Below, one piece after another: positions 26,682 to 38,261 of a stretch of DNA of 64,000 bases. The translations under genes were made by a program, and so were the position numbers. A model generated the notes under the pieces. That model ran no database searches, was not told the origin of the DNA, and saw nothing but the letters and a program-made list of their open reading frames with translations. The stretch is from the NCBI GenBank assembly GCA_024220505.1, contig JAKZZE010000001.1, positions 1,116,001 to 1,180,000 on the forward strand, given 5' to 3'. Source of the DNA: Rhizopus arrhizus (lineage: Eukaryota > Mucoromycota > Mucoromycetes > Mucorales > Rhizopodaceae). How positions within the stretch are numbered: the first letter of the stretch is position 1; each line of letters starts with the position of its first letter.

Positions 26682-29600
26682 ATGTAAGTATTTTATAAGA
26701 GATCTCAAACATTTCTTCTAATTGTATGCAATTAGGACGCAGAGACTTGTCCAATCTGAACGAGTTGCTTCAGCATCTCTTTTGGTGCCGTTGCCTCGTC
26801 AATGGCATCTATACGTTTGGCCATTCCTTAGTATATTCTATCCTGTGTTTTCTTATGTTTACTTTTACAAATATGATGTTTATCTTGGATCAGAAGAATG
26901 GACATTTGTCACATTGGGAAGCATCATCTCTTTACACGCTTTAAGCTTTTTAGTCTGTCAATGGAGTGTTGATTTGAAAGCTCTTTTACTTGTATGAAGG
27001 TAAGTTGATTAAATGACGAAAAAGGAACTCTGCAACTAAACAGAATTCGTGATAAAAGGAAAAGGATGTTCACAAAGCAACTATTATCAAAATTGTACCT
27101 TTTCGCTATCAAGGTAAAGGTATGCTTATTGAGTTAGAGCACAGCAAGGTATTATTTTTAAACAGAAACAGGAAAGAATAAAAATTAATGATTTTATCTA
27201 GTCGATTGATACCAACGAAGACGAGATTTCTTTTGTTTTTCAACAAAAGAAGTTTATTTTGAACCCTGATAAAAAACAATTTGAACAACTACTTTACCCT
27301 TCAGATACAAATCATACTGTAAAGCCTTATCAAGACATTAAAGGATTGACTACCAAAAAAGAAATTGAATCTTTAACTCATACTTATGGCTTAAACAAGT
27401 AAGATTGATTGTGCTCTTTTACAAACACTGGCTAATTTCTTTGAATAGGTTTGAAATTCCTTTACCTACATTCATGGAACTTTTCAAGGAACATGCCGTT
27501 GCTCCTTTCTTTGTATTCCAAATATTCTGTGTTGGTCTTTGGTGCTTGGACGAATATTGGTACTATTCGTTATTTACTCTTGTTATGTTGGTTGTTTTTG
27601 AATGTACTGTGGTCTACCAACGTCTTCGTACAATTGGTGAATTCCGTGGTATGAACCAAAAACCCTATCCAGTTTATGTAAAGAGAGAAAAGAGATGGAT
27701 CCAGATTCAAAGTGATGAATTATTGCCTGGTGATGTTGTATCTATCGTGCGTACCAAGGAAGATCAAGGAGTTCCGTGTGATTTGGTCATTGCGGATGGT
27801 TCATGTATTGTAAACGAAGCTATGCTTTCGGGTGAATCTACTCCTCTAATCAAGGTGATAACGGAAGCTTAAAGAAAAAGGAAAGATGATTAAACATTTT
27901 TATATAACTAGGAATCCGTTGCTCTTCGAAACCCAGATGAAGAATTTGACATGAAGGTAACTGACAAATTGAACGTTCTTTACGGTGGTACCAAAGTACT
28001 TCAAGTGACTCCACCTAAATCTGAAGCTCCTCCTGACCATGGTTGTGTATGTGTTGTTGCACGTACTGGATTTGGTACATCTCAAGGTGAATTGGTTCGT
28101 ACCATGATTTTCTCAACTGAACGCGTCTCTGCCAACAACTTTGAAGCTTTGTTATTCATCCTTTTCTTGCTTATTTTCGCCATTGCTGCTTCTGGTTATG
28201 TATGGCAAAAGGGTATCGAGAATGATCGCAAGAGATCCAAGCTCTTGTTGGACTGTATCTTGATTATTACCTCCGTCGTCCCACCTGAACTTCCTATGGA
28301 GTTGAGTTTGGCTGTCAACAGTAGTTTGGTTGCTCTTTCAAAGTTTGCTATTTTCTGTACTGAGCCCTTCCGTATCCCCTTTGCTGGTAGAGTTGATGTT
28401 TGCTGTTTTGACAAGACGGGTACACTTACTGGTGAAGATCTTGTATTTGAAGGTGTTGCATTCTCCGATGTTTCGAAGCCAACGATTGATTTATCTGCAG
28501 CTACCAAGGTCCCTAAAGAAACTCAGTGGGTTTTGGCTAGTGCTCACGCTTTGGTTGAATTGGAGGATGGTGTTGTTGGTGATCCAATGGAAAAAGAAAC
28601 CTTGAAAGCTCTTGAATGGGAATTAGCACCCAATGACATTGTTGCACCTAAAGGAGAAAAGAGATCACAGCATTTACAAATCCGTCGCCGTTATCAATTC
28701 TCTTCTGCTCTTAAACGACAATCATCTGTATCAACCTTGGTTCACCCTTCTTTCAGTGGTCCAAAGACATTTATTGCTGTTAAGGGTGCTCCTGAAACAT
28801 TAAAGTCCATGTACACTCAAGTTCCTGCACAGTATGTGGATATTTACAGACATTATACCAGAAAAGGTAGCAGAGTCTTGGCTCTCGGTTACAAGATCTT
28901 GGACAATCAATTGAGCACCAGCCAAATCAATGACCTTCCCCGTGAATCTGTTGAGTCTGATTTGACATTTGCTGGATTCATCGTGTTTACTTGCCCTCTC
29001 AAAGAAGATGCTATTGCAGCACTGAAGGAATTGAACGAATCCTCCCACCGTTGTATCATGATTACAGGTGATAACCCACTGACTGCTTGTGCTGTTGCTC
29101 GTGAGGTTTCTATTGTTGAACGCGATGTTTTGATTGTGGATAGGGATGAAGCAAGAAAGGATAATTCGGTTGTATTCCAAACTATTGACGAAAGCTACCG
29201 CATAGAATTTGACGCTACTGAACCTTTGGATGCTAAACTTTTGGATAATTATGATCTTTGTCTGACTGGTTCCGCTATGAGCCAATTTATGCTTAATAAG
29301 GAAAATATGAATTTGATTCTTGAACACACTTGGGTTTATGCCCGTGTATCTCCTTCACAAAAAGAGTACCTCTTGACTGGATTAAAAGATCTTGGATACA
29401 CCACTTTGATGGCCGGTGACGGTACGAACGATGTGGGTGCATTGAAACAGGCACATATTGGTGTTGCTCTCTTGAACGGTACAATGGAAGATCTCCAAAA
29501 GATCGCTGAAAAGCAAAGAATTGAACGCATGAAGGCCATGTATGAACAGCAAAAGAGTATCGCTGCTCGCTTCAATCAACCACCTCCACCTCCACCTCCT

Positions 29601-30653
29601 GCAATTGCTCATCTTTTCCCAGAGTACGCCGCTCAGATTGCTCAGCAACAAAACCAAAATTTGACTCCAGCTCAACGACGTCAGCTGGAACAAAAGAAGA
29701 AGATTGAAGAAGCAACTCAGAAAATGATGGAAGGCATGGATATGGAAGAGCCACCTACGATTAAATTTGGTGATGCCTCTGTCGCTGCTCCCTTCACCTC
29801 CAAGCTTCGTAATGTGACCTCTATCAACAACATCATTCGTCAAGGAAGATGTACACTGGTTGCAACCATTCAGATGTACAAGATTTTGGCCTTGAATTGT
29901 TTGATCTCTGCTTACAGTTTATCGGTGTTGTACCTTGACGGTATTAAATTTGGTGATTATCAACACACGATCTCTGGTATGTTGATGGCTGTTTGTTTCC
30001 TTTGTATCTCTCGTGGAAGACCTCTTGATAAATTATCAAAAGAAAGACCTCAGCCCAACATCTTTAATCCTTATATTATTTTGTCTGTCTTGGGTCAATT
30101 TGCTATTCATATTGCTTCCTTGGTTTATATCAACAGCCTCGCAAAATCTTTAGAACCGTAAGTCATTTTTTATAAAAACATAGAGCCACTTACATATTAT
30201 TTTTTTTTAAAAAAAACAGACAAAAAGAGGTTGATTTGGAAGGCGAATTTGAACCAAGCTTATTGAACAGTGCTATTTATCTTATTCAATTATCTATGCA
30301 AGTTTCTACTTTTGCCATCAATTATCAAGGACATCCATTCCGTGAACGTATTCAAGATAATAAGGCATTGTATTACGGTTTGATGTCTGTAGGTGGTATT
30401 GCATTAGCTGGTGCTACGGAATTATGGCCTGAGGTGAATGAACAACTTCAACTTGTTAAATTCCCTGGAACGGTAAGATAAACATATCTTGTCTTTTATG
30501 TAACTTTGACTAACTATTTTTATGTGTAAATAGTTTAGCTACAAGTTAACGGCATGTATGATACTTGATTTTGGTATTGCTTATGCTATTGAAAAAGTCA
30601 CCAAACAACTTTTTGCTGATAATAAAGCAAAGAAGATTGCCAGAAGAAAATAG
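26682..30653 (+). CDS. SPF1: P5A-type ATPase Spf1 (ATP13A1), ER helix dislocase
   Basis: Eight exons: 26682-26683, 26736-26999, 27059-27148, 27202-27398, 27449-27854, 27912-30157, 30220-30472, 30534-30653, about 1190 aa. P-type landmarks: LSGEST (actuator), PPELPMEL in TM4 (P5A signature), DKTGTLTGED (phosphorylated Asp), TGDNPLTA, GDGTNDVGALKQAH. Family knowledge: Spf1 sits in the ER membrane and removes mis-inserted helices. The N-terminus VASASLLVPLPRQWHLYVWP fits Spf1, but its only close ATG is made by splicing AT (26682-26683) to G (26736). At the end of exon 2 the consensus donor (27000) needs one more base in a T4 run (26984-26987); a weaker donor at 26992 avoids the shift. Confidence 0.94.
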
Positions 30654-31391
30654 AATTCATATATAAGCAGATTTTTTAATAAAAATGAATACATGTAAAT
30701 TACTTTTTTACAAGCTGATCAATAATAAGGCCCTGAAATCAGTTGAAAATCTTTACTTTTCGAAATAAATACACTCTTTGACAAATTGTCTGGGTATTAA
30801 GCCATCAGTGGAAAGAAAGGGGATGATTCACATACTGTTGATGCGCAAGAAGGGTAAGTTGAGGTAAAGCTCCTTGGTTTAAAGTTATTTTTCAAGAAAT
30901 ACAAGTTACACGCTGAGAATAACACATAAATACTCATTTCCTTGGAAGATAAAAAAAAAAAGAAAGACAAAGGAAACTTGAATGGAGGAAAAAGAAAGGC
31001 ATGCGCAGTAAGATGTGATGTGGAAAAGTAGTCTTTTAGAAGATAATTGCAAGATGGATGCTTATTTGATTGGATTAAATTCTTAGAGAACCAATGATTT
31101 GGGACGCTAGTCTCTTTAAAGAATAGTGTATCATTTTGTAACAGAATCGACTCTGTTGTTATTTTTCTGACTAGACACATTTAGTTACTCTTCAATGCTG
31201 CTATAGTTCTTTATTTAAAAGACAAGGGAGCTTTCTGTAAATAAAGCAGTATAGAAAAGGAAATGAAGAAAAGAGGTTAAAGTCCTGCCCAATCAAGAAG
31301 ATAAACACTAGGCAGTATATAGAAATCCATAAAGAAATCATATAAAAGTCCTTTTTTTTTTTTTTCTTCAAAACTTTTTTAATTCATTGCC
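30654..31391. other. Intergenic spacer SPF1-WC2
   Basis: About 740 bp holding the SPF1 3' UTR and the promoter of the PAS-GATA gene, which ends in a 14-nt T tract about 45 bp before its ATG. A minus-strand frame at 30797-31180 is low-complexity and not believed. Confidence 0.6.
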
Positions 31392-32459
31392 ATGGATCAA
31401 GAGCATGTGATTCAGGTCAACCATCTTGCATCTCAAGCATCAAGTGTATGCTCATCCCAAACCGGTACTTCTTCCGGACCACCTGAATTCACACGACGCA
31501 AAAACTGGTCTCAAAACGTACTTGAAGAACTTCGAGACATTGTGCACGTCTTGGGGTCCGATCTCTGCCTTCTCTACTGTTCCCCCGCAACATGTGAGTG
31601 TCTTGGTTACCAACCCACGGAGCTCACCGGCCACGTCTTTACCGAATTTCTTCATGTGGACGACACGGATTCTTTTGTCCGAGACTTTCAGACCGGTCGA
31701 CAGATCCGTACAGTCTATCGCTTCTTGCGAAAGGACGGCAAGTATGTGATGCTCGAGAGTCGTGGTCATTTTTACAAGTCGTATTTTTTTGGCACGGCCA
31801 GGTGTGTGCCGACCGAGACAGCACGGAGGATGGATCGATTTCTGGAGGTGAGGATGGAGAACGACAGGCTGCGTCAGAGACTTCAGTGGGTGAAGGCACA
31901 GGCCAGCTCGGGTGAGCAAGCGCCTGAGACGAGTGAATCGACAGTGGAGAGCGGATTCGAGGACGTCGATGAACTCTTTGCGGCTGTCTCTCATCCAAAT
32001 GTCTATACGCTCGGTGTTCTCAATTCGTTTGGTGCGACCGAATCCGTCAATCTCTTTACCGGTCTTCAATTCGACTTGGGCGAACGGTCTCATGGGATTT
32101 CGATGGGTCTCGAAGGTGACTTGTTTAATACGGTGATGCTACCTGAGATGGTTGATGAAGGTTCAAATGAGACGAGTGGGTTGAAGAGGGGTAAAAAGGT
32201 AAGGACAAGAAAAAGAGAGAGAGAAGAGGGTGTTGATGTGTTTTATAGAGAAAAGGACAAGATCAGCCTAGGATTTGTACAGACTGTGGCAGGACGGATG
32301 CACCCGAATGGAGAAGGGGACCCAATGGCCCCAAGACGTAAGATGAGATCAGCAGCTTGATATCCACTCACTTTTGCTCCCTTTTTTTTTGTGTATAGGT
32401 TATGTAACGCATGTGGTTTGCGTTGGTCAAAAGCAAACAGACAGTCAAACAACAAATAA
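31392..32459 (+). CDS. WC-2-type PAS/GATA transcription factor
   Basis: Exons 31392-32198, 32267-32337 and 32399-32459 encode 312 aa. A PAS domain occupies about 42-145 ([58 protein letters not shown]). The GATA zinc finger is built by the last two exons: [20 protein letters not shown] then LCNACGLRW, a C-x2-C-x18-C-x2-C finger with the 18-residue loop typical of white-collar proteins. No flavin-binding cysteine motif is seen, so it matches WC-2 (partner of the photoreceptor WC-1), not WC-1. Mucoromycotina often carry several WC-2-like genes; which copy this is cannot be told. Expected role: light-responsive transcription in a WC complex. Confidence 0.93.
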
Positions 32460-32761
32460 AAGTAAGGTTCAATCTTGGCTCTTTGCTTTCAAATTTATAA
32501 ACATTTTGAAGAATGCTGTTGTTTTTCAAATGCGATCTTTGCTGAACGAGCATGTTTCACAATGCAGAAATAGTGTGTGGATAAGGAATCAAAAGAAAAT
32601 GTGTATGTCTTGCTTAGCTGTTCAATAAGACAAGGCCAAGAGAGGATTAAAGTAAATCAGTCTTGGCCAATGAGAAAGAATAAAACGAATAATGCAAAAC
32701 TGAATGACGTTTTATTATGTGTGTGAACCCATGTTTTTTTTTTTTTCCCACAGTCTTGAGT

Positions 32762-32995
32762 TTAATCTCTCTTTCCTCGAGCCATTCTGTTATAAAATGA
32801 GTTTGATTGAATTTAAATCTATTCTTATTACCTGACCGCACCATCAACAACACCCAAGACACCTACTGTAAGACCAGCAAACACGATCGACACAATCAAT
32901 TTATCTTTTTTTCCTTTGAGCCAAAGAGGAGTTTGATTTGGGGTTTGAAAATGTCTTTGGTTTGCAAGCACTTTATTTGGTCTGTTGATAAGCAT
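32762..32995 (-). CDS. COX7: Cytochrome c oxidase subunit 7 (COX7/7a-like)
   Basis: Two exons (32832-32995 and 32762-32786, 45-nt intron) give 62 aa, the normal size of the fungal subunit. The sequence shows the family pattern: an N-terminal matrix segment ending TPLWLKGKKDK (P-L-W-L-K-G-x-x-D), one hydrophobic helix IVSIVFAGLTVGVLGVV, then a short basic tail ARGKRD. The second exon adds only eight residues and the stop. The protein would be a single-span subunit of complex IV in the inner mitochondrial membrane. It lies convergent with the WC-2-like gene, about 300 bp away. Recognition is by motif, not by search. Confidence 0.8.
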
Positions 32996-33139
32996 TGTAA
33001 GAAATAAAAAAGAAATAGAAAAAAAAAAAATAAAAAAAAAATAGAAACAATTTATAAATTTAAAAAATAATCATCTGATTTATTTACAGGGATTGTATGA
33101 TACACACACACACAGAAAGAAAGAAGGGGGTATAAATAA

Positions 33140-33913
33140 TTAAAGGTCTGTGATACGTTTGATTCGATTGCATAATTGTAAATGTTCTCCTCTGTATTTT
33201 ATCAAATATTCACCATTTCCTTTAAATGTCACAGTCTTATTCACTGGACAACCCTAAATGATAGAATGAGGAATATGAATTTAAATTGATTTATAAAAAC
33301 TTACTCTGATACCATTTGAACATTTATAATAAACACTTTTAAATCCAGATTTCTTATGAATTGTATTTCCATTATTCTTCCAAAGATAATCATCGCTATA
33401 AGGAAATTCTTTTGTTTCGATAATGGTTGTTATAGCCTGTATTTCACGTTTACGCTTTTTGATATTCACTGTTTCAATTGGAGGAGAGAGTGGAAGAGTT
33501 TGTCTGTGAAGAAAAGTGAATAGAAAATAATAAAAGAAAAGATGGAATCACTTACTCTGGTAACTTGAGTTGATTGTTTTGAGGAGAGATTAATAACATG
33601 TCAATACTTGTCTTTCTATTGGATTGAGTTGAAGGTGTGTGTAACGATGTGAGATTAGATTGTTTCTTTTCTTTTGTTGAAGTAAATAATCAATTTCTTT
33701 TTGACGTAATTTAGCTTCTTCTGTCTTTCTACGATCTTCTTCTACTTTACTTGATAAAATAAGACCAAGTAATTCTGGTTGTGAACCATAAATTTGAATG
33801 GCTTTTTGAATTGAAAGAGGATAATATGACATTATTTTTTCTGATTTATATGGAGGAGAAGGAGGATAACATGTTGAAGATGATCTTTTAGAAAGGAGTG
33901 AATGACAAGACAT
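33140..33913 (-). CDS. WRKY-like (WRKY-GCM1 clan) zinc-finger protein
   Basis: Exons 33556-33913, 33305-33503 and 33140-33253. The C-terminal 60 residues follow the WRKY fold: DDYLWKNNGNTIHKKSGF in place of DGYxWRKYGQK, then VYYKCSNGIRGCPVNKTV (like YYRC...GCPVRKxV) and IKYRGEHLQLC (like TYEGEHNH). Zinc ligands read C-x6-C-x21-H-x3-C. Upstream are a basic KKRKRE stretch and a helical YGSQPELLGLIL...SKVEEDRRKTEEAK segment that should form a coiled coil. The N-terminal frame reaches the rest only if one base is added at the T-run pair 33667-33675; the total length then becomes 224 codons. Likely a nuclear DNA-binding protein; target unknown. Confidence 0.78.
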
Positions 33914-35332
33914 TTTAATAAAAAAAAAAGAAAGAAAAGAATTAAAAAAAAAATATTCTCCTTTTTGCATAAAATAATCTGGAAAACTTTAACTGTCACA
34001 TGAATTGAAATTTTCCGTATGGCTGCATCTCCCCTTTTATTACTGCTCCCAATTGGTAATTCTTCCCGTCTGATGATTATTATTTCCTTTTAAAATGAAA
34101 CAAAGCCCTTTATTTTTTTTTATTCAGCCTTTTATGAATAAAATAAAATAACTTTATTGATCTCATTTCACAATTTATCCTTTTTTTTTTTTTTTTCTTT
34201 TTCTAGAATGTTTTAATAAAGAGTGAAATGATCTTTAACGGAGTTTGATGTACGAAAAAGTGTAAATTTTCCGGTCTAAAGAAAGTATAAAAATTGAAAC
34301 TAAAAATGGAGCCTGAATACGTCAATTTTTGTTTTTTATAGAAAGGAACGCTTGGAGTGGCAAAAAGGGCTTAAATAAAGAAAGACTTGGGTTTTTTTGG
34401 AATAAAAAAAAATTTTTTTACCCGTTTTGATTACCCCGCTTTTTAATTTTTTCAGTCTTCTTCCCGTCTTTTCATTTTCCTTCATTGGTGCACTGGCAAA
34501 TCAAGAATAGGGCAAAAAGGGTCCATGCGAATCGGAGTTAAAATAGACGGCAGTTCAGTAACATGTCAAACAGTAAACTAAAAGAGTAAAGATTATCCGC
34601 TCTGACAATTTTTCCCATTCTTGTAAAAGAAATGAGCGTGAGTAAAAAAAATAAGACCCAGGGCCCGAAATCACCCGTCCAAGGAGAGTGAGGATCGTAG
34701 GCTGTGATAAAGTAAGAATCAAACCTGAAAAACGTGTTTCATTTAACGAGACTTTTTATTTTTAGAGAGATCGTAGTACAATAGAACCAGACGATGATAT
34801 TAGGTTGATTGGATCGGAGATCAATCATGGATGAAAATGTGGGGTAAAAGAAAGATTGGATTGAACTCTATACTTTTCATCATCCACACTCATCTTATTG
34901 AATTGATTGTATTATTTTTATAACCCATTTTATTTTCACTTATTTATTTTTATTATTAAAAAAAAGCATCTGATTTAATAATACATCGCATGATTTACAT
35001 GAACCTTCACTTTCTTTACTCTTTTTACTGAAAAAAAAAAAAAAAGATGAAACACACTAAAGTATAGCATCCCACTTTTCCTTTTATATCTTTTTTTGAG
35101 GCTGGTGGCTAATATTTTATCTTTTTTTTCCTTTTTAAAACACACTGTTCTTTGTACACTTAATACAACAGAATGAAACGATCAATCATCTTCATCTTTG
35201 ACCCCCCCAAACACACTGTATTCTATAATCACTGATTAAATAAAATAGATAAACTCTTTAATCATCCTTCAAAAAAAGAGAGAATTCAAGTGTGTAGATA
35301 AAAAAAAAGGAGGGGGATAAATGCATTGATGA
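33914..35332. other. Intergenic region
   Basis: About 1.4 kb, AT-rich, with many A/T homopolymers and a run of seven C within a polypyrimidine context near 35202. It includes the promoter of the WRKY-like gene at its left and the 3' flank of the RING/TRAF gene at its right. I see no gene or repeat family. Confidence 0.55.
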
Positions 35333-36712
35333 TTATAATTTAGTTTCTGGTCTTGGTGGTGTATTAAGATGTGTAGATAAATCTTGAGACAAATAAGAAT
35401 CAATCTATTCATATATTTTTTTATGATCTCTTACCTAGCAAAGTACGCATCCTATTTCTTGAACTCATCGTTCCTGTAGGATTAGTCCCATTCTCACTTT
35501 GACTTCCATTCGTAGCATTTGCCGTAGTCGCTGCCGATGTTGTAGATGACATCTTTCGATCCATCATCAAGTAATGCATCTGCATCCTCAACCCGTGACA
35601 GACCGATCTCAATCCTTGCAATTCCTCTTGTAACCTAAACGTCTCGGTCATCAAGGCCATGTTCTGTTTGAGTTCCAAGGAGGCTATATTGGCCGAAAGT
35701 GTCTCTAGTTCGCTCGCCACCCGTTGATTCTCTGCCAGGACAGATTCACTTCGTGCCTCTTCAGGTATCATGTCTAGGTCAGGTGAAAAGTAAGTTGGAA
35801 ACATGGTCCCAAGCCTTTCGAGAATGGAGTCTGTCCGCTGCTGTGATTCATACTGCTGTCGTTTGATGGATTGGTTTTCTTTTTGAAGTCGCAAGATTTC
35901 TTCCTTTAGATTTCTTTCGTTCTGCTGCTGCTGATGGAGGTAGTCTTTGATGGGTTCATACGGACAACTCTTGAGATGATCCACCAACTGCTGTCTTTCA
36001 TCTTGCCAAGAACAACCGAATGTTTGATGGTCACATGGTATTCTGTATTGAGGACACTCTGTGATATGTTGGCCGTGTTCGAACCGATGCCGAAAAGTGT
36101 TGCAGTAGACACACTCAATCATCTCTGCTGGACAGTGGTCATAATGTTTCTAAACAAGAAGGATATCGTCAGACAAGAAAGAGTGGATTCACAGAGCACA
36201 TACCTGCAATTCAAACTTTTTCAACTTTTTTTTACACATTTGACATTCTAAAGTTCTAAACTGACAGTTTTCTGCATGAGAATCCAAGTCCTTTTTCAAA
36301 AGCAACTCTTTACACTCTTCAAGTTCGCAACAAGTGATCGTATATTGACAGTCATGTTTGATGTGAGATTCAATAAACTGACGCTGACCAACAAAGTCGC
36401 AACCTTCTTCTGGACAGTGAACAAGTAACTCGTTGACAATGTTTGATATAATTTTTACTGCTGGTTTTATCTCTTCTATCCTTATCACCGTACGATCAAT
36501 AGGACACTGACAAGAGGTTTCAAGTGATTGTTGTATGCAGTGTGAGCAAAAAGTGTGTCTATGAATCAGGTGAGAATCACAAAGGGTGAAGAGTGTTTAA
36601 AGTACCCGCAGTGTGTTGTGACAGGATCAATAAAAGGTGTTTGACATATACAACATAATAAATTATCATTGACTTTATCAACGTATTTTATAGCTCTTAT
36701 ATCAAATGACAT
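35333..36712 (-). CDS. RING and TRAF-type zinc-finger E3 ligase-like protein
   Basis: Exons 36606-36712, 36204-36558, 35435-36149 and 35333-35382 give 408 aa. The RING (about 20-60) is completed by splicing: CCICQTPFIDPVTTHCG joins HTFCSHCIQQSLETS, then CQCPID. Several TRAF-type zinc fingers follow (about 75-210: HCPEEGCDFVGQRQFIESH, CQFRTLECQMCKKKLKKF, HCPAEMIECVYC, CPQYRIPCDHQTFGC), then a long coiled coil (about 225-350). There is no MATH domain. This order resembles TRAF-like E3 ubiquitin ligases. The last exon (ending THLNTPPRPETKL) is chosen because a GTAAGA donor and a phase-1 acceptor extend the frame; without it the protein would end GKRS four residues after the donor. Confidence 0.85.
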
Positions 36713-36970
36713 GTAGAAATCGATTCAAGAAAAAAAAAAAAAAAAAAGCGATTTTTACTCACACACACACATGCACACACCAACAAACACATGAAGATTT
36801 ATGATTAAATTGCTTGTCACGTTTAATTTCATTTGGATTTTTATTAAAACGGTGGTCTGTTTGTACTCTGGGCTTGTTTAAGGTGATTAAAGGCTGAAGT
36901 ACGGAAAAAGGTACAAACTAAAGAAGTCTTTTTCTCTATCTTTCGTAATTTTTCAATCATATTTATTAAT

Positions 36971-37253
36971 TCAACATCGTTCATTTGAGACACGCATGCT
37001 TTTAACTATAGATCTTGTAAGTCTTTTATCAAGTGCTATTGTCTTTCTTTGTACTTTATTAATATTTTTAACAAGTAATTCTGCTTCATCTAATATCGCA
37101 TCTTCATAAGTACGCATCTCTGAAGAAAACAAAAAAAAAAAAAAAAAGTGTGAAAGAGATAAATAAATAACCGTCACTCAATCCCCTTTTCGGAGGACAC
37201 AGATCTCGGCTGCTTTCTATAGAATGTGATACAGAACGATAGGATTGCTGCAT
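36971..37253 (-). CDS. Small hypothetical protein (76 aa)
   Basis: Two exons (37172-37253 and 36971-37119) join in phase to 76 aa. The intron ends in a 17-nt poly(T)/T-rich tract and TTCTTCAG; its donor GTTATT is non-consensus. The product is polar and helical, with DEAELLVKNINKVQRKTIAL as a likely amphipathic helix, and has no membrane segment. No family recognised. It sits 258 bp upstream of the RING/TRAF start, on the same strand. Coding support is the clean phase, the splice site and the non-AT-driven composition. Confidence 0.5.
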
Positions 37254-38261
37254 AATTAATATAAAAGTTTACAGTTTTCAATAAAAAAAGAACATCTGTT
37301 TTTATTTTAAAAGATAATGCTCTTTATTGGATATTATGAAAGCCATACAGTAGCAAAGTACGTGTACAATCATAGAAAGAGCTATTTCTACTCACCACAC
37401 CAGTCATCATTCATTCTTTCTAAAACAATGATGAATAAATAAAACATTCACGTATTATTGATTCATGCAACTCAAATGAGATGTTTATCGTTTTCAATAA
37501 AGCATATTATCACATTCAAATTTCTTTTTTTTTTCATAAATACAATAGTACCTTCTTTCAAAATGTAAACACCTTGAAATTTACATGTTTGATAAGCTGG
37601 GTGACCTTTAGAGTCTTTATTATCCTATCCAATTTGACTCATATTACTTGAACTTTCTTTAGAGAAGAGAAAAATAGAATGAGCTCATACTGTCTTTGTC
37701 CAACATGTTAAATGAGAATAACAGAAAACTGAACTTTCTACATTTTATCTGAAAGATATTTTACAAAAAACAACCGACTTATAAGCTCTACCAGTCAATA
37801 AAAGCATTATGTCACAGGCAAAGATGATTATAAAAGAGATCAAGGAAATCAACAAGGAAAGGCATCAATACAAACATAATTCCTAAAAGCAAATGAATCT
37901 AAACGGCAACAACCTGGTCTTTGCCGCTAAAAGAAAAAAAGGGGGGAATCATGTTTGTTATCTTTGAATTACCAGACTAGTAAATGAAAAATATGACAAG
38001 ACAATTGATTATAAGCAAATGATGAGAACAATAAAAGAAAAGCTCGATTGATACTTGAGGACTAAAGGAAAAACAAAGCAGTGATAAATAGACAACATGA
38101 ACTTTTGAGGCTTTTGTCACTAAAGCTGTTTAGCATCGATAGGGTGAGGATATATAAAGGATGGGTATCGATCGATATCTCAATAATAGCAAACGATAAT
38201 CATCAAAACGCAATGTTCACAGTATTCATGACGATGATAGGCATCACCTTATAACTCTATT
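37254..38261. other. Intergenic region
   Basis: About 1 kb between two minus-strand genes; AT-rich with no supported feature. It should carry the promoter of the 76-aa gene and the 3' flank of the next one. Confidence 0.55.

Noticed and set aside
30797..31180. 127-aa minus-strand frame
   Set aside because: Phe/Ser/Leu-rich translation of AT-rich DNA with no motif; overlaps expected UTR and promoter sequence.
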